Assembly (NCBI GenBank): GCA_934177555.1
Contig: CAKPPL010000028.1
Location: forward strand, 1 to 13,363
Reading direction: 5' to 3'
Length of the DNA: 13,363 nt
From: an uncultured Clostridia bacterium
Lineage (GTDB): Bacteria; Bacillota; Clostridia; TANB77; CAG-508
Both the position numbers and the translations under genes were made by a program. This document shows positions 1-6,568 of the stretch, piece by piece. The notes under the pieces are model-generated. The model had not been told where the DNA came from and did no database searches. It worked only from the letters and a program-made list of their open reading frames with translations. Every line of letters begins with the position of its first letter. Position 1 is the first letter of the stretch.

Positions 1-25
1 AAAGAAAAAAATCTTTATCTTATTT

Positions 26-457
26 TTAATCATTATCATCATATCTATCAGTACGAGAAACTTGATTAGAGTAATACCACACTAATGCTATAATAACAAT
101 AGCAGAAATTCCTAAAATAAGCCATGTCCACATATTAGCAGACATACCCATAAAATTTGCTGTATCAGTAGTAGTTGTTGTGGCAGTTCTATTAGCTGAA
201 TATGCAATGTTATTATTTATAGTATTATTCGCTCCATTTTCCATAGTATTTGTTGTACTTTTTATTCCATTTGTAGTATCTTTTACAGCACCTTCTATAA
301 CATTTTCAGCACCACCAACAGCATTACGAACACCATTAGCAGCATCATTAATCATATTTTTTGCATCATTATCATCAGTTGCAAAACAAAAGTTAAAAGA
401 AAATGCAAGTATAAGAGCAATAAGTAAAGTTGTTATAATAAGAAATTTTTTACTCAT
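26..457 (-). CDS. Secreted, C-terminally membrane-anchored protein with 11-residue repeats (hypothetical)
   Basis: This 143-residue protein is not one I can name. It begins with a signal peptide (Lys3-Lys4, hydrophobic core about 5-23, likely cleavage after Phe-Ala at 25-26). Residues 26-80 then fall into five consecutive 11-residue units with Asn at the fifth position of every unit and Ile, Val or Thr at the last (for example NDAANGVRNAV followed by GGAENVIEGAV). Residues 81-101 are Asn/Thr-rich with a run of five Thr. A transmembrane helix covers about 109-129, and the short tail RTDRYDDND is probably cytoplasmic. The predicted topology is an extracytoplasmic amphipathic or low-complexity domain held by one C-terminal helix. 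The ATG at 457 is preceded by AAGGAGG at good spacing, so expression is well supported. The gene is divergent from recX. Hendecad repeats occur in LEA-like and apolipoprotein-like amphipathic helices; any such role here is inference. Confidence 0.8.
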   Translation of the reverse strand: MSKKFLIITTLLIALILAFSFNFCFATDDNDAKNMINDAANGVRNAVGGAENVIEGAVKDTTNGIKSTTNTMENGANNTINNNIAYSANRTATTTTTDTANFMGMSANMWTWLILGISAIVIIALVWYYSNQVSRTDRYDDND

Positions 458-547
458 AATGAAAATCCTCCTTGAAAAATTAGCTTTATTTGTAATAAAA
501 CTTATTTATAGTATTTATTTTTTATGGCAAATTATACTTGAAAAATC

Positions 548-576
548 TTGAAAAAAAATAAAAAATAATATAAAAT
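548..576 (+). promoter_or_regulatory. Sigma-A-type promoter for the recX-scpA operon
   Basis: TTGAAA at 548-553 and TAAAAT at 571-576 are separated by exactly 17 bp and lie 22 bp upstream of the recX ATG. A second TTGAAA at 538-543 has no good -10 partner at normal spacing. The surrounding DNA is nearly pure A/T, so chance matches are possible. Confidence 0.55.
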
Positions 577-597
577 AAGCAAGAAAGGGAAATTATA

Positions 598-1014
598 ATG
601 TTAGATTATGAAAAAATAGAGGAATTTGAAAAACAAAAAACAAAAGTATTTAAATATATAATGTATAAGAAAAGAACAGAACAAGAAATTAGAAATAAAT
701 TTAGAGGACAAATACATGAAGATATGTTAGAAGATATAATTGAATATTTAAAAGAAGCTAAATATATAGATGATTATGATTTTGTTGAAAGACAAGTAAA
801 TGAATATATGATATTAAAAACAATGTCAATAAAAGAAATAAAATATAAATTATATGCTAAAGGAATAGATAAAAAAATAATAGAAAAATACATAGAAAAA
901 CTATTTGAATATGAACAAAAATGTATGCAAAAAATACGAGAAAAAAAATCAAATAGTATGACAGAACAAGAAATAGACCAATATTTATATAAGAAAGGAT
1001 ATAAATGTGATTAA
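598..1014 (+). CDS. recX: RecX family regulatory protein
   Basis: RecX proteins bind RecA filaments and limit or modulate recombination. The protein is 138 residues, close to short RecX proteins and much smaller than the long Bacillus form. It consists of Lys/Glu-rich three-helix units: an early Y-x-x-K-R-T-E-x-E-I motif (about 22-31), then LKEAKYIDDYDF (about 51-62), matching the RecX L-x-x-x-x-Y-I-D-D-x-x-F signature, then SIKEIKYKLYAKGID (about 77-91), matching the I-x-x-x-L-x-x-K-G-I signature. The ATG at 598 follows AAAGGGA. The gene is first in an operon with scpA, whose start lies 2 nt after the recX stop. No recA is nearby. The family call rests on these motifs and is fairly secure. 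Confidence 0.85.
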   Translation: MLDYEKIEEFEKQKTKVFKYIMYKKRTEQEIRNKFRGQIHEDMLEDIIEYLKEAKYIDDYDFVERQVNEYMILKTMSIKEIKYKLYAKGIDKKIIEKYIEKLFEYEQKCMQKIREKKSNSMTEQEIDQYLYKKGYKCD

Positions 1015-1016
1015 AA

Positions 1017-1769
1017 ATGCAAAATGTATTAACATTAGAAACAAATAAATATTCAATAAAAATTAATAATTTTGAGGGACCATTAGACTTATTATGTCAT
1101 TTAATTGATAAAAATAAAATGGATATATATGACATAAATATAAGTGAAATAACAGATCAATATATAGAATATATAAATGAGATGGAAGAAATGAATTTAG
1201 ATGTAACAAGTGAATTCCTAGTAATGTCATCAACATTATTATACTTAAAATCTAAGCATTTACTACCAAAAGAACAAGATGATGAAGAAGAAATAACAGA
1301 AGAAGAATTGATTAGAAGAATTATAGAATATAAAAAATATAAAGAAATAACTGAAAAACTAAAAAATAACTTTTTAGAATATTCAAAGAGATTTTACAAA
1401 TTGCCTGAAGAAATTAAATTACCAAAACAAAAAATTCAAAAAGATTATGATAATAAAATAATTCCAGAAATATATAATAATTTATTACAAAGAAATAAAG
1501 AAAAAATAAATGAAAATGCTTCAAATATTGAAAAAATTGCAATAACTGAGACATATTCAGTTGGAGATACTGTTAAAACAATGTATAGAGCACTTATAAA
1601 ATATAAAAAATTTACATTTAACAAATTATTTTCAATAAAAAATCATAATACAAAAGAAGTGGTAACAGCTTTTTCAGGGCTTTTAGAAATGTCTAGAAGG
1701 AGTAAAGTAAAAACAGACCAAGAAGAACTATTTGGCAATATAGAAGTAGAAAAAAATAAAAATGTTTAA
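1017..1769 (+). CDS. scpA: Segregation and condensation protein A (kleisin subunit of SMC complex)
   Basis: ScpA is the kleisin that bridges the SMC ATPase heads and recruits ScpB, compacting and segregating the chromosome. The 250-residue protein carries the diagnostic N-terminal block NFEGPLDLLCHLIDKNKMDI (about 18-37) followed by I-x-E-I-T-D-Q-Y. The central LRR-free acidic stretch DDEEEITEEELI (about 88-99) and IIEYKKYKEI are also typical, and a C-terminal winged-helix region includes VTAFSGLLEMSRRSKV (about 216-231). Length is normal. ATG 1017 is the first possible start after an in-frame stop. It lies 2 nt after the recX stop with only a distant AAAGGA upstream, which suggests translational coupling to recX. 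scpB does not follow; a DUF2953 gene does. Confidence 0.95.
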   Translation: MQNVLTLETNKYSIKINNFEGPLDLLCHLIDKNKMDIYDINISEITDQYIEYINEMEEMNLDVTSEFLVMSSTLLYLKSKHLLPKEQDDEEEITEEELIRRIIEYKKYKEITEKLKNNFLEYSKRFYKLPEEIKLPKQKIQKDYDNKIIPEIYNNLLQRNKEKINENASNIEKIAITETYSVGDTVKTMYRALIKYKKFTFNKLFSIKNHNTKEVVTAFSGLLEMSRRSKVKTDQEELFGNIEVEKNKNV

Positions 1770-1818
1770 AAAAGATATAAAAAGGAAAAAATAATATTAA
1801 GCAAAGAAGGTGATAATA

Positions 1819-2409
1819 TTGTTTTTTCTTTTTTTAATAGGAGTAATAATTATCATTTTTATAATAATATTTACAAGTGAAATAGGGTTAGAAATAAATA
1901 ACTTGAAGGTAAATACAGAAAATCAAGAAATATTGAATAAAGATTATATTGTTGAAATTTCTGTAATAATATTACATAAAATAAAAATTATAAAACAAAA
2001 TATAAAAAATATTGATTCAAAAAATATTAGAGTAGGTAATAGGACAATATCCACTAAAGCATTTAAAAAGAAAGACATTAATATAGACTATAAACTTTTA
2101 ATAAAAAATATTAGTGTAAAAAAGGTTAAATTAAATATAGAAATAGGAACTGAAAATGCAGCATTAACAGCAATAATTGTGGGATTTATATCTGCAATTA
2201 TTGGTATAATAATAAAAATGCCAAAATATAAAATTATTCCTATATATAATGGAAAAAATTTATTAAAAATAGATTTAGACTGTATAATTAGAATTTATTT
2301 GATACATTATATATATGAGCAAATTTTAAATAAAATTTCTAAGAGAAAGAAGGTAAAAAATAATGAGCGAACATCCAATAGAAAGCCTTATGATAACTGC
2401 TATGAGTAG
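1819..2409 (+). CDS. DUF2953 (YtfI-like) membrane protein, TTG start
   Basis: This membrane protein of about 196 residues resembles the DUF2953 family, whose B. subtilis member YtfI is encoded directly before ytfJ as here. An N-terminal hydrophobic helix (about 1-20) is followed by a basic extracytoplasmic or cytoplasmic domain rich in Lys and Ile. The family-like block IGTENAALTA (about 109-118) leads into a second hydrophobic segment ending near 133. A GTG at 1810 would give three more residues, but the AGAAGGTGAT Shine-Dalgarno (1806-1815) overlaps that GTG and is ideally placed for TTG 1819. I therefore take TTG. The 3' end overlaps ytfJ by 47 nt. Function is unknown; the link to sporulation comes only from the ytfI-ytfJ pairing. 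Confidence 0.75.
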   Translation: MFFLFLIGVIIIIFIIIFTSEIGLEINNLKVNTENQEILNKDYIVEISVIILHKIKIIKQNIKNIDSKNIRVGNRTISTKAFKKKDINIDYKLLIKNISVKKVKLNIEIGTENAALTAIIVGFISAIIGIIIKMPKYKIIPIYNGKNLLKIDLDCIIRIYLIHYIYEQILNKISKRKKVKNNERTSNRKPYDNCYE

Positions 2410-2794
2410 TATTCAAGATATGATAGATGTTAATACTATTATAGGAGAGCCTATAGAAACACAAAATGGAATAACAATTATACCAATTTCAAAAGTATGT
2501 TTTGGATTTGCAGCAGGTGGTAGTGAATTTAATGGAGAAACAATGAAAGAATATACTAGAAAAGATAAAGACGAAGAAATTGAATATAAATTACCATTTG
2601 GTGGTGGAGCAGGTGCAGGAGCTTCAATACATCCGGTTGCATTTATTGTGGTACAAGATAATACAGTAAAACTAATGCCAGTAAATCATGATTCTTATAT
2701 AGATAAATTGATAGATTATATTCCTGATATGATGAAAAAAGCAAATGAAATTGTTGATAAAATAACATTAAACAAAGAAAGTGAAGAAAAATAA
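2363..2794 (+). CDS. ytfJ: Sporulation protein YtfJ/GerW family
   Basis: YtfJ (GerW) proteins are made in the forespore of bacilli and have been linked to spore germination; they are widespread in sporulating Firmicutes. The 143-residue product starts MSEHPIESLM. It has the family features: a conserved VNTIIGEPIE segment (about 23-32), GITIIPISKVCFGFAAGG (about 36-53), and the glycine-rich FGGGAGAGASIHPVAFIVV (about 79-97). ATG 2363 sits 8-10 nt after AGAAGG and lies inside the 3' end of the DUF2953 gene in another frame, implying translational coupling. It is the last gene of the recX-scpA-DUF2953-ytfJ operon: a terminator stem begins within the last codons and includes the stop. Confidence 0.93.
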   Translation: MSEHPIESLMITAMSSIQDMIDVNTIIGEPIETQNGITIIPISKVCFGFAAGGSEFNGETMKEYTRKDKDEEIEYKLPFGGGAGAGASIHPVAFIVVQDNTVKLMPVNHDSYIDKLIDYIPDMMKKANEIVDKITLNKESEEK

Positions 2795-2823
2795 TTGCAA
2801 AAAAATGCAATTATTTTTTTCTT
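2787..2823 (+). terminator. Rho-independent terminator after ytfJ
   Basis: A perfect 10-bp stem (AATAATTGCA at 2790-2799 with TGCAATTATT at 2806-2815) closes an A6 loop and is followed by a T run to 2820. The stem contains the ytfJ stop codon. Confidence 0.9.
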
Positions 2824-2850
2824 GCAAAAAAATAAATAATGTAGTAAAAT
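2822..2850 (+). promoter_or_regulatory. Sigma-A-type promoter for the glycosyltransferase gene
   Basis: TTGCAA at 2822-2827 and TAAAAT at 2845-2850 are 17 bp apart, starting directly after the ytfJ terminator and ending 36 bp before the next ATG. Confidence 0.6.
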
Positions 2851-2886
2851 TATACTATTAAAATAATATAGAAAGGGACAAATAAA

Positions 2887-4374
2887 ATGAAAAAAATAAG
2901 TTTAAAACAGTGGCATATTATAGTAATAGTATTAGGAATAATATTTGTTGGAGCAGGTGCCTTTCATGGAAATATGTGGTTTGATGAATCATATTCAGTA
3001 GGAATGGCAAGACAAAGTTTTGCTAATATATGGAGTTATGGTGGACATGATGTGCATCCAGTTTTGTATTATTGGTTATTACATATAATATATCTAATTA
3101 CAGGAGGCTCAGTTGTTTTATATAGAGTATTTTCTGTAATACCAGTTGCTATAACCATAATATTAGGTTATACACATATAAGAAAAGATTTTGGAGAAAA
3201 AGCAGGATTTATATTTTCTTTTTTAAGCTCATTTTTACCAGAAATGGCAGTATATGCTATAGAAATAAGAATGTATTCATGGGCAATGTTAGCAATAACA
3301 ATACTCGCAATTTATGCATATAGATTATCAAAAAGAGATAATACTAAAGATTGGATTATATTTGGAATAGCGAGTATAGCAAGTATATTTTTACATTACT
3401 ATGGATTAATGGCTGCAGGATTAATAAATTTAGTATTATTAATATATTTAATAAAAAATAAAAGAAAAAAAGGATTAATATTTATAATTTCATTTGGAGT
3501 AATACAAGCATTAGCATATTTACCATGGATGATGTTTTTAGCATCACAAATACAACATGTATCAAATGGATATTGGATAGGATTTACATTTCCAAAAACA
3601 TTAATGGAATTAATGAGTTCACAATTATCTGGTTATATTAGGACAAAAGAATATACAGAATTATTAGTTCCAACTGTATTAGCATTAGAATTATATGCAT
3701 ATATGATATATAAAATATATAAATTACATAAAGAAAAACAAGACTTGAAACCATTAAAATTATCTTTAGGTATGTATATAGCTGTTATAATAGCTGCAAT
3801 AGTTATGACTATAATATTAAAACAATCAATATTATATTATAGATATTTATTCTGTATAATGGGATTATATATATTTACAATTAGTTATATATTAAGCAAA
3901 GAAGATAACAAAGTAATTATTACATCAATATTAAGTGTAATTTTAATAATAGGTGTATTTTATAATGTTTGGATGATAAAAGATAATTATAATAGTTCAA
4001 ATTCACAACCTATAAAATATATGGAAGAAAACATAAAAGATACAGATACAGTAATATATACTGATTGTGGAGTGGGTTCAGTTGCTGCAAATCATTGTAT
4101 AGATGAAAAAGTATATTTCCTAAATGAAGATAATTGGGGAGTAGAAGAAGCCTATAAAGCATTTAGGCCAAATTATGAAACTGTAATAAATAGAGACTTT
4201 ATGAAAGATTGTTCAGATAGAGTATGGATTATAGATAATGCTTATGGTACAGCATATGAGGATTTATATGGTAATAAAACATCAGAATATAAAAAAATAT
4301 CTGAAGAAAAATTCTTTACAGCATATCATAATTATGCATGGAAAATAACTTTAGTTGAAAAAATAAATAAATAG
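2887..4374 (+). CDS. GT-C fold membrane glycosyltransferase (GT39/ArnT-like)
   Basis: The 495-residue polytopic protein looks like a GT-C glycosyltransferase that uses a lipid-phosphate sugar donor on the outer face of the membrane. After a first transmembrane helix (about 10-26) comes the extracytoplasmic WFDESYS motif (31-37) with the Asp-Glu pair expected at the catalytic site (D33, E34). GGHDVHPVLYYWLLH (52-66) follows, the counterpart of the HxPPLYY motif in dolichyl-phosphate-mannose/ArnT-type families. About ten more hydrophobic helices run to about residue 365. A soluble extracytoplasmic C-terminal domain of about 125 residues ends the protein. ATG 2887 has AGAAAGGGA upstream. It is a single-gene unit with its own promoter and a terminator overlapping the stop. 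The acceptor is unknown: a protein, teichoic-acid-like polymer or glycolipid are all possible. Confidence 0.85.
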   Translation: MKKISLKQWHIIVIVLGIIFVGAGAFHGNMWFDESYSVGMARQSFANIWSYGGHDVHPVLYYWLLHIIYLITGGSVVLYRVFSVIPVAITIILGYTHIRKDFGEKAGFIFSFLSSFLPEMAVYAIEIRMYSWAMLAITILAIYAYRLSKRDNTKDWIIFGIASIASIFLHYYGLMAAGLINLVLLIYLIKNKRKKGLIFIISFGVIQALAYLPWMMFLASQIQHVSNGYWIGFTFPKTLMELMSSQLSGYIRTKEYTELLVPTVLALELYAYMIYKIYKLHKEKQDLKPLKLSLGMYIAVIIAAIVMTIILKQSILYYRYLFCIMGLYIFTISYILSKEDNKVIITSILSVILIIGVFYNVWMIKDNYNSSNSQPIKYMEENIKDTDTVIYTDCGVGSVAANHCIDEKVYFLNEDNWGVEEAYKAFRPNYETVINRDFMKDCSDRVWIIDNAYGTAYEDLYGNKTSEYKKISEEKFFTAYHNYAWKITLVEKINK

Positions 4375-4397
4375 GAAAAATCAAAGATTTTTCCTAT
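4371..4397. terminator. Hairpin at the 3' end of the glycosyltransferase gene
   Basis: A 12-bp stem (4371-4382 with 4386-4397) has an AAA loop and includes the TAG stop. On the + strand it is followed by A-rich rather than T-rich DNA. On the - strand it is followed by a T-rich tract, so it may act mainly as a back-up terminator for rpmE transcripts. Confidence 0.65.
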
Positions 4398-4407
4398 AAA
4401 ACAAAAA

Positions 4408-4440
4408 AAGTGGCTTTTTTATAAGAAAGCCATTTCTTTT
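4408..4440. terminator. Bidirectional terminator between glycosyltransferase gene and rpmE
   Basis: TGGCTTT (4411-4417) pairs with AAAGCCA (4426-4432). The stem is flanked by T-rich DNA downstream on the + strand and by a T7 run downstream on the - strand, so it can serve both convergent genes. Confidence 0.8.
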
Positions 4441-4640
4441 TATTCAATACCATATTTCTTTTTAAATCTATCTGCTCTACCACCTTTAGTATCAAGTCTT
4501 AAGTTACCTGTCCAATATGGATGACATTTTGAGCAAACATCTACTTTTAAATCTTTTTTTGTTGAACCAACTTCTAAAACATTTCCACATGCACATGTAA
4601 TAGTTGTTTGATTATATGCTGGATGTATTCCTTCTTTCAT
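4440..4640 (-). CDS. rpmE: 50S ribosomal protein L31, zinc-binding form
   Basis: L31 is a small protein of the large ribosomal subunit at the inter-subunit bridge. The 66-residue product begins MKEGIHPAYNQTTITCACG, a classic type-A L31 start. It retains the four zinc-ligand cysteines C16, C18, C36 and C39 (CxC and CxxC), so it is the zinc-containing (C+) form rather than the zinc-independent paralogue. The C-terminal GGRADRFKKKYGIE is also standard. ATG 4640 follows AGAGGTGA at 9-nt spacing. The gene has its own promoter overlapping the end of the upstream microprotein gene. In many Clostridia rpmE neighbours prfA/prmC or rho; neither is present here. Confidence 0.97.
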   Translation of the reverse strand: MKEGIHPAYNQTTITCACGNVLEVGSTKKDLKVDVCSKCHPYWTGNLRLDTKGGRADRFKKKYGIE

Positions 4641-4683
4641 TATGATTCACCTCTTTCTTAAAATAGTAATTTTGCCATATATT

Positions 4684-4712
4684 ATATTACCATATTTTAT
4701 AAATTTTTTCAA
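4684..4712 (-). promoter_or_regulatory. Sigma-A-type promoter for rpmE
   Basis: On the minus strand TTGAAA (4712-4707) and TAATAT (4689-4684) are 17 bp apart, with a perfect TATAAT shifted 3 bp further downstream. The -35 starts 2 nt after the stop codon of the upstream microprotein gene. The predicted leader is about 35 nt. Confidence 0.6.
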
Positions 4713-4714
4713 GT

Positions 4715-4885
4715 TTATTTGTCTAAATTTTTATTTTCCTCTTGATTTTGTTGATTTACATATGTTGCTGAAGATTCTAATTCATCTTTTAATGAAGATT
4801 TATGAATAATTTTTGTCATAATGTTAAAAATACAAGCAACTATTAAAATTAATAAACCAATTTTTTTCCAATATTTAGCTAACAT
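4715..4885 (-). CDS. Small single-pass membrane protein, 56 residues (hypothetical)
   Basis: A 57-codon frame (TAA included) starts at ATG 4885, preceded by AAGGAG at ideal spacing and, further up, by a near-perfect promoter. The product begins MLAKYWKKIGLLILIV. It has a basic N-terminus, one hydrophobic helix at about 9-23 ending near N21-M23, then a hydrophilic tail with KDELESSATYVNQQ and a Glu/Asn-rich end. It probably sits in the membrane with a cytoplasmic N-terminus and an exposed tail, although the basic residues after the helix (K25, H28, K29) leave topology open. I do not recognise the family. It is upstream of rpmE on the same strand, but rpmE has its own promoter. Signals for transcription and translation are stronger than for many longer genes here, so I believe it is real. 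Confidence 0.7.
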   Translation of the reverse strand: MLAKYWKKIGLLILIVACIFNIMTKIIHKSSLKDELESSATYVNQQNQEENKNLDK

Positions 4886-4916
4886 AATATTCTCCTTAAA
4901 AATTTAATACATATTA

Positions 4917-4944
4917 ATTATACTATATTTTAAGATTTTGTCAA
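4917..4944 (-). promoter_or_regulatory. Consensus sigma-A promoter for the 56-residue membrane protein gene
   Basis: On the minus strand TTGACA (4944-4939) and TATAAT (4922-4917) are both perfect consensus hexamers, 16 bp apart. The -10 ends 31 bp upstream of the ATG at 4885. It is the closest match to consensus in the window. Confidence 0.75.
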
Positions 4945-4993
4945 TATTATTTGCAATTTTGGAGAAAATAAATAAAAAAGAAAGGAAAATGTA

Positions 4994-5656
4994 ATGAAAA
5001 AAGTACTAATAATAATTATTTTTTCAATATTAATTGTAGGTGGAGGAATATATTTATTTGTCAATAGTAAAAGTTCAAAGAATACAGAAAATAATTACAA
5101 AGCAGAAAGAAGTAGTACATCCAATAATGTTGAAAATAGTAATATTGTAAAAAAAGAGGAAGAGACCAATAATATCAAAGAAGAAACTACAAAGGTACAA
5201 GAAGAAAAAGAAATTGCTAGTTTTTCTACAAAAATTTATAATAAAGATGAGGAAAGACAAAACAATATTACAATAACATGCAAAGCATTAAATGGTAAAG
5301 AGATTAAAGCTGGAGAGACATTCTCGTTTTGTAATACAGTAGGGAAATCTACAACAGCCAAAGGATATCAAAAAGCAGATATATATGTAGATGGAAAGAA
5401 AAAACAAGGGTTAGGTGGAGGAAATTGCCAAGTAAGTACAACATTATATAATGCAGTATTAAAAATTTCTGAATTAGAAATAGTAGAAAGGCATCAACAT
5501 AGTGGAAAAGTGCCATATATAAAAAATGGACAAGATGCAGCTGTAGCATATGGAACATATGATTTGAAATTTAAAAATAATCTTAAAAACAATTTAAAAC
5601 TTATTGTAGAAAATACAACAAATAATATAACTGCAAAAATAATTGAAATAATATAA
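4994..5656 (+). CDS. Membrane-anchored VanW-like domain protein
   Basis: The 220-residue protein has a basic N-terminus and one transmembrane helix (about 4-23). A polar Asn/Glu/Lys-rich linker (24-73) probably spans the cell wall. A VanW domain follows from about 75 to the end. Its hallmarks are ALNGKEIKAGETFSFCNTVG (98-117), GLGGGNCQVSTTLYNAVL (139-156), the RHQHS block (166-170) and DAAVAYGTYDLKFKN (181-195). VanW domains are named after an accessory gene of some vancomycin-resistance clusters. Most copies in Firmicutes are chromosomal, of uncertain cell-envelope function, and unlinked to resistance, as here, where no vanHAX genes occur. The family's usual G5 or peptidoglycan-binding additions are absent. 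ATG 4994 follows AGAAAGGA. No convincing promoter was found; it is divergent from the microprotein gene. Confidence 0.85.
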   Translation: MKKVLIIIIFSILIVGGGIYLFVNSKSSKNTENNYKAERSSTSNNVENSNIVKKEEETNNIKEETTKVQEEKEIASFSTKIYNKDEERQNNITITCKALNGKEIKAGETFSFCNTVGKSTTAKGYQKADIYVDGKKKQGLGGGNCQVSTTLYNAVLKISELEIVERHQHSGKVPYIKNGQDAAVAYGTYDLKFKNNLKNNLKLIVENTTNNITAKIIEII

Positions 5657-5683
5657 AGGTTTAGTGATATGCTAAACCTTTTT
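5655..5683. terminator. Bidirectional terminator between vanW-like gene and dapA
   Basis: AAAGGTTTAG (5655-5664) pairs perfectly with CTAAACCTTT (5672-5681) around a 7-nt loop, followed by T-rich DNA on the + strand. The stem touches both stop codons of the convergent genes. The T tract on the minus side is interrupted and weaker. Confidence 0.85.
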
Positions 5684-6563
5684 ATAAATCAAATTTTTTT
5701 ATTAAAATTTCTAATTGTTTTTTTAAATCATAAGAACATTTTACAAGAGGTAATCTAGGAGTTCCAAAATCAAAATTAATAATATTTAATGCTTCTTTTA
5801 TAGGAATAGGATTAGTTTCGGCAAATAAATTATTTATTAATTCTAATGATGTTAATTGATAATAACAAGCTTCATCTATAGCATTTTTAAAAAAAGCATT
5901 TGTAATACTACACGTTAATTTTGGAGCAACATTAGAAAGAACAGAAATAACACCTTTTCCACCTAAAGATAATATTGGCAGAGTTTGATCATCATTTCCA
6001 GAATATATAGTTAGATTATTCCCACATAAACTAGCAATTTTAGCAATTTGCGAAATATCTCCACTTGCTTCTTTTATTCCAACAATATTTGGGATTTTAG
6101 ATAATTCTAAGCAAGTTTCTGGCAATATATTTATACCAGTTCTACTAGGAACATTATATAAAATTATTGGAATAGAAACAGAAGAAGCAATCAATTTAAA
6201 GTGTTCAATTAATCCATTTTGAGTAGTTTTATTGTAATATGGAGTAACGACTAATAAAGCGTCTGCACCTAATTCTTCTGCTTCAATAGATAATTCAATA
6301 GCAGTTTTTGTGTTATTTGAACCAGTTCCAACTATAACAGGTATTTTATTATTAACAGCTGATATAGCACATTTTATTGCAATATTTCTTTCAGAATGAT
6401 TCATTGTTGCAGCTTCTCCTGTTGTTCCACATACTACAATAGCATTTATACCAGAAGCAATTTGAAAATTAATAAATTTAGAAAATTCTTTTGTATTTAT
6501 ACCAGTTTCATCAAAAGGAGTTGCAAGAGCTGTTGCGACTCCTGAAAATATAAGATTTTTCAT
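5682..6563 (-). CDS. dapA: 4-hydroxy-tetrahydrodipicolinate synthase
   Basis: DapA condenses pyruvate with aspartate semialdehyde, the first committed step to diaminopimelate, lysine and, in sporulating cells, dipicolinate. The 293-residue protein has normal length and the expected aldolase-fold residues: GTTGEAATM (46-54) with the T47-T48 pair, ILYNVPSRTG (134-143) with Y136 and R141, and the Schiff-base lysine K164 in IVGIKEASGD. I place the start at ATG 6563. A longer reading from TTG 6572 would add three residues, but the AAAGG inside the last asd codons is spaced 9 nt from ATG 6563. The gene follows asd with a 5-nt gap, so the two are translationally coupled. dapB is not adjacent. Confidence 0.96.
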   Translation of the reverse strand: MKNLIFSGVATALATPFDETGINTKEFSKFINFQIASGINAIVVCGTTGEAATMNHSERNIAIKCAISAVNNKIPVIVGTGSNNTKTAIELSIEAEELGADALLVVTPYYNKTTQNGLIEHFKLIASSVSIPIILYNVPSRTGINILPETCLELSKIPNIVGIKEASGDISQIAKIASLCGNNLTIYSGNDDQTLPILSLGGKGVISVLSNVAPKLTCSITNAFFKNAIDEACYYQLTSLELINNLFAETNPIPIKEALNIINFDFGTPRLPLVKCSYDLKKQLEILIKKFDL

Positions 6564-6568
6564 ATAAA

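Noticed and set aside
180..551. Open frame on the + strand opposite the repeat-containing secreted protein
   Set aside because: It is the antisense shadow of the 26-457 gene, has no ribosome binding site, and its hydrophobic composition comes from the complement of Asn/Asp/Ala codons.
4994..5656. Vancomycin-resistance gene because of the VanW domain
   Set aside because: VanW-like domains are common on Firmicute chromosomes; no vanHAX, vanRS or other resistance genes are nearby.
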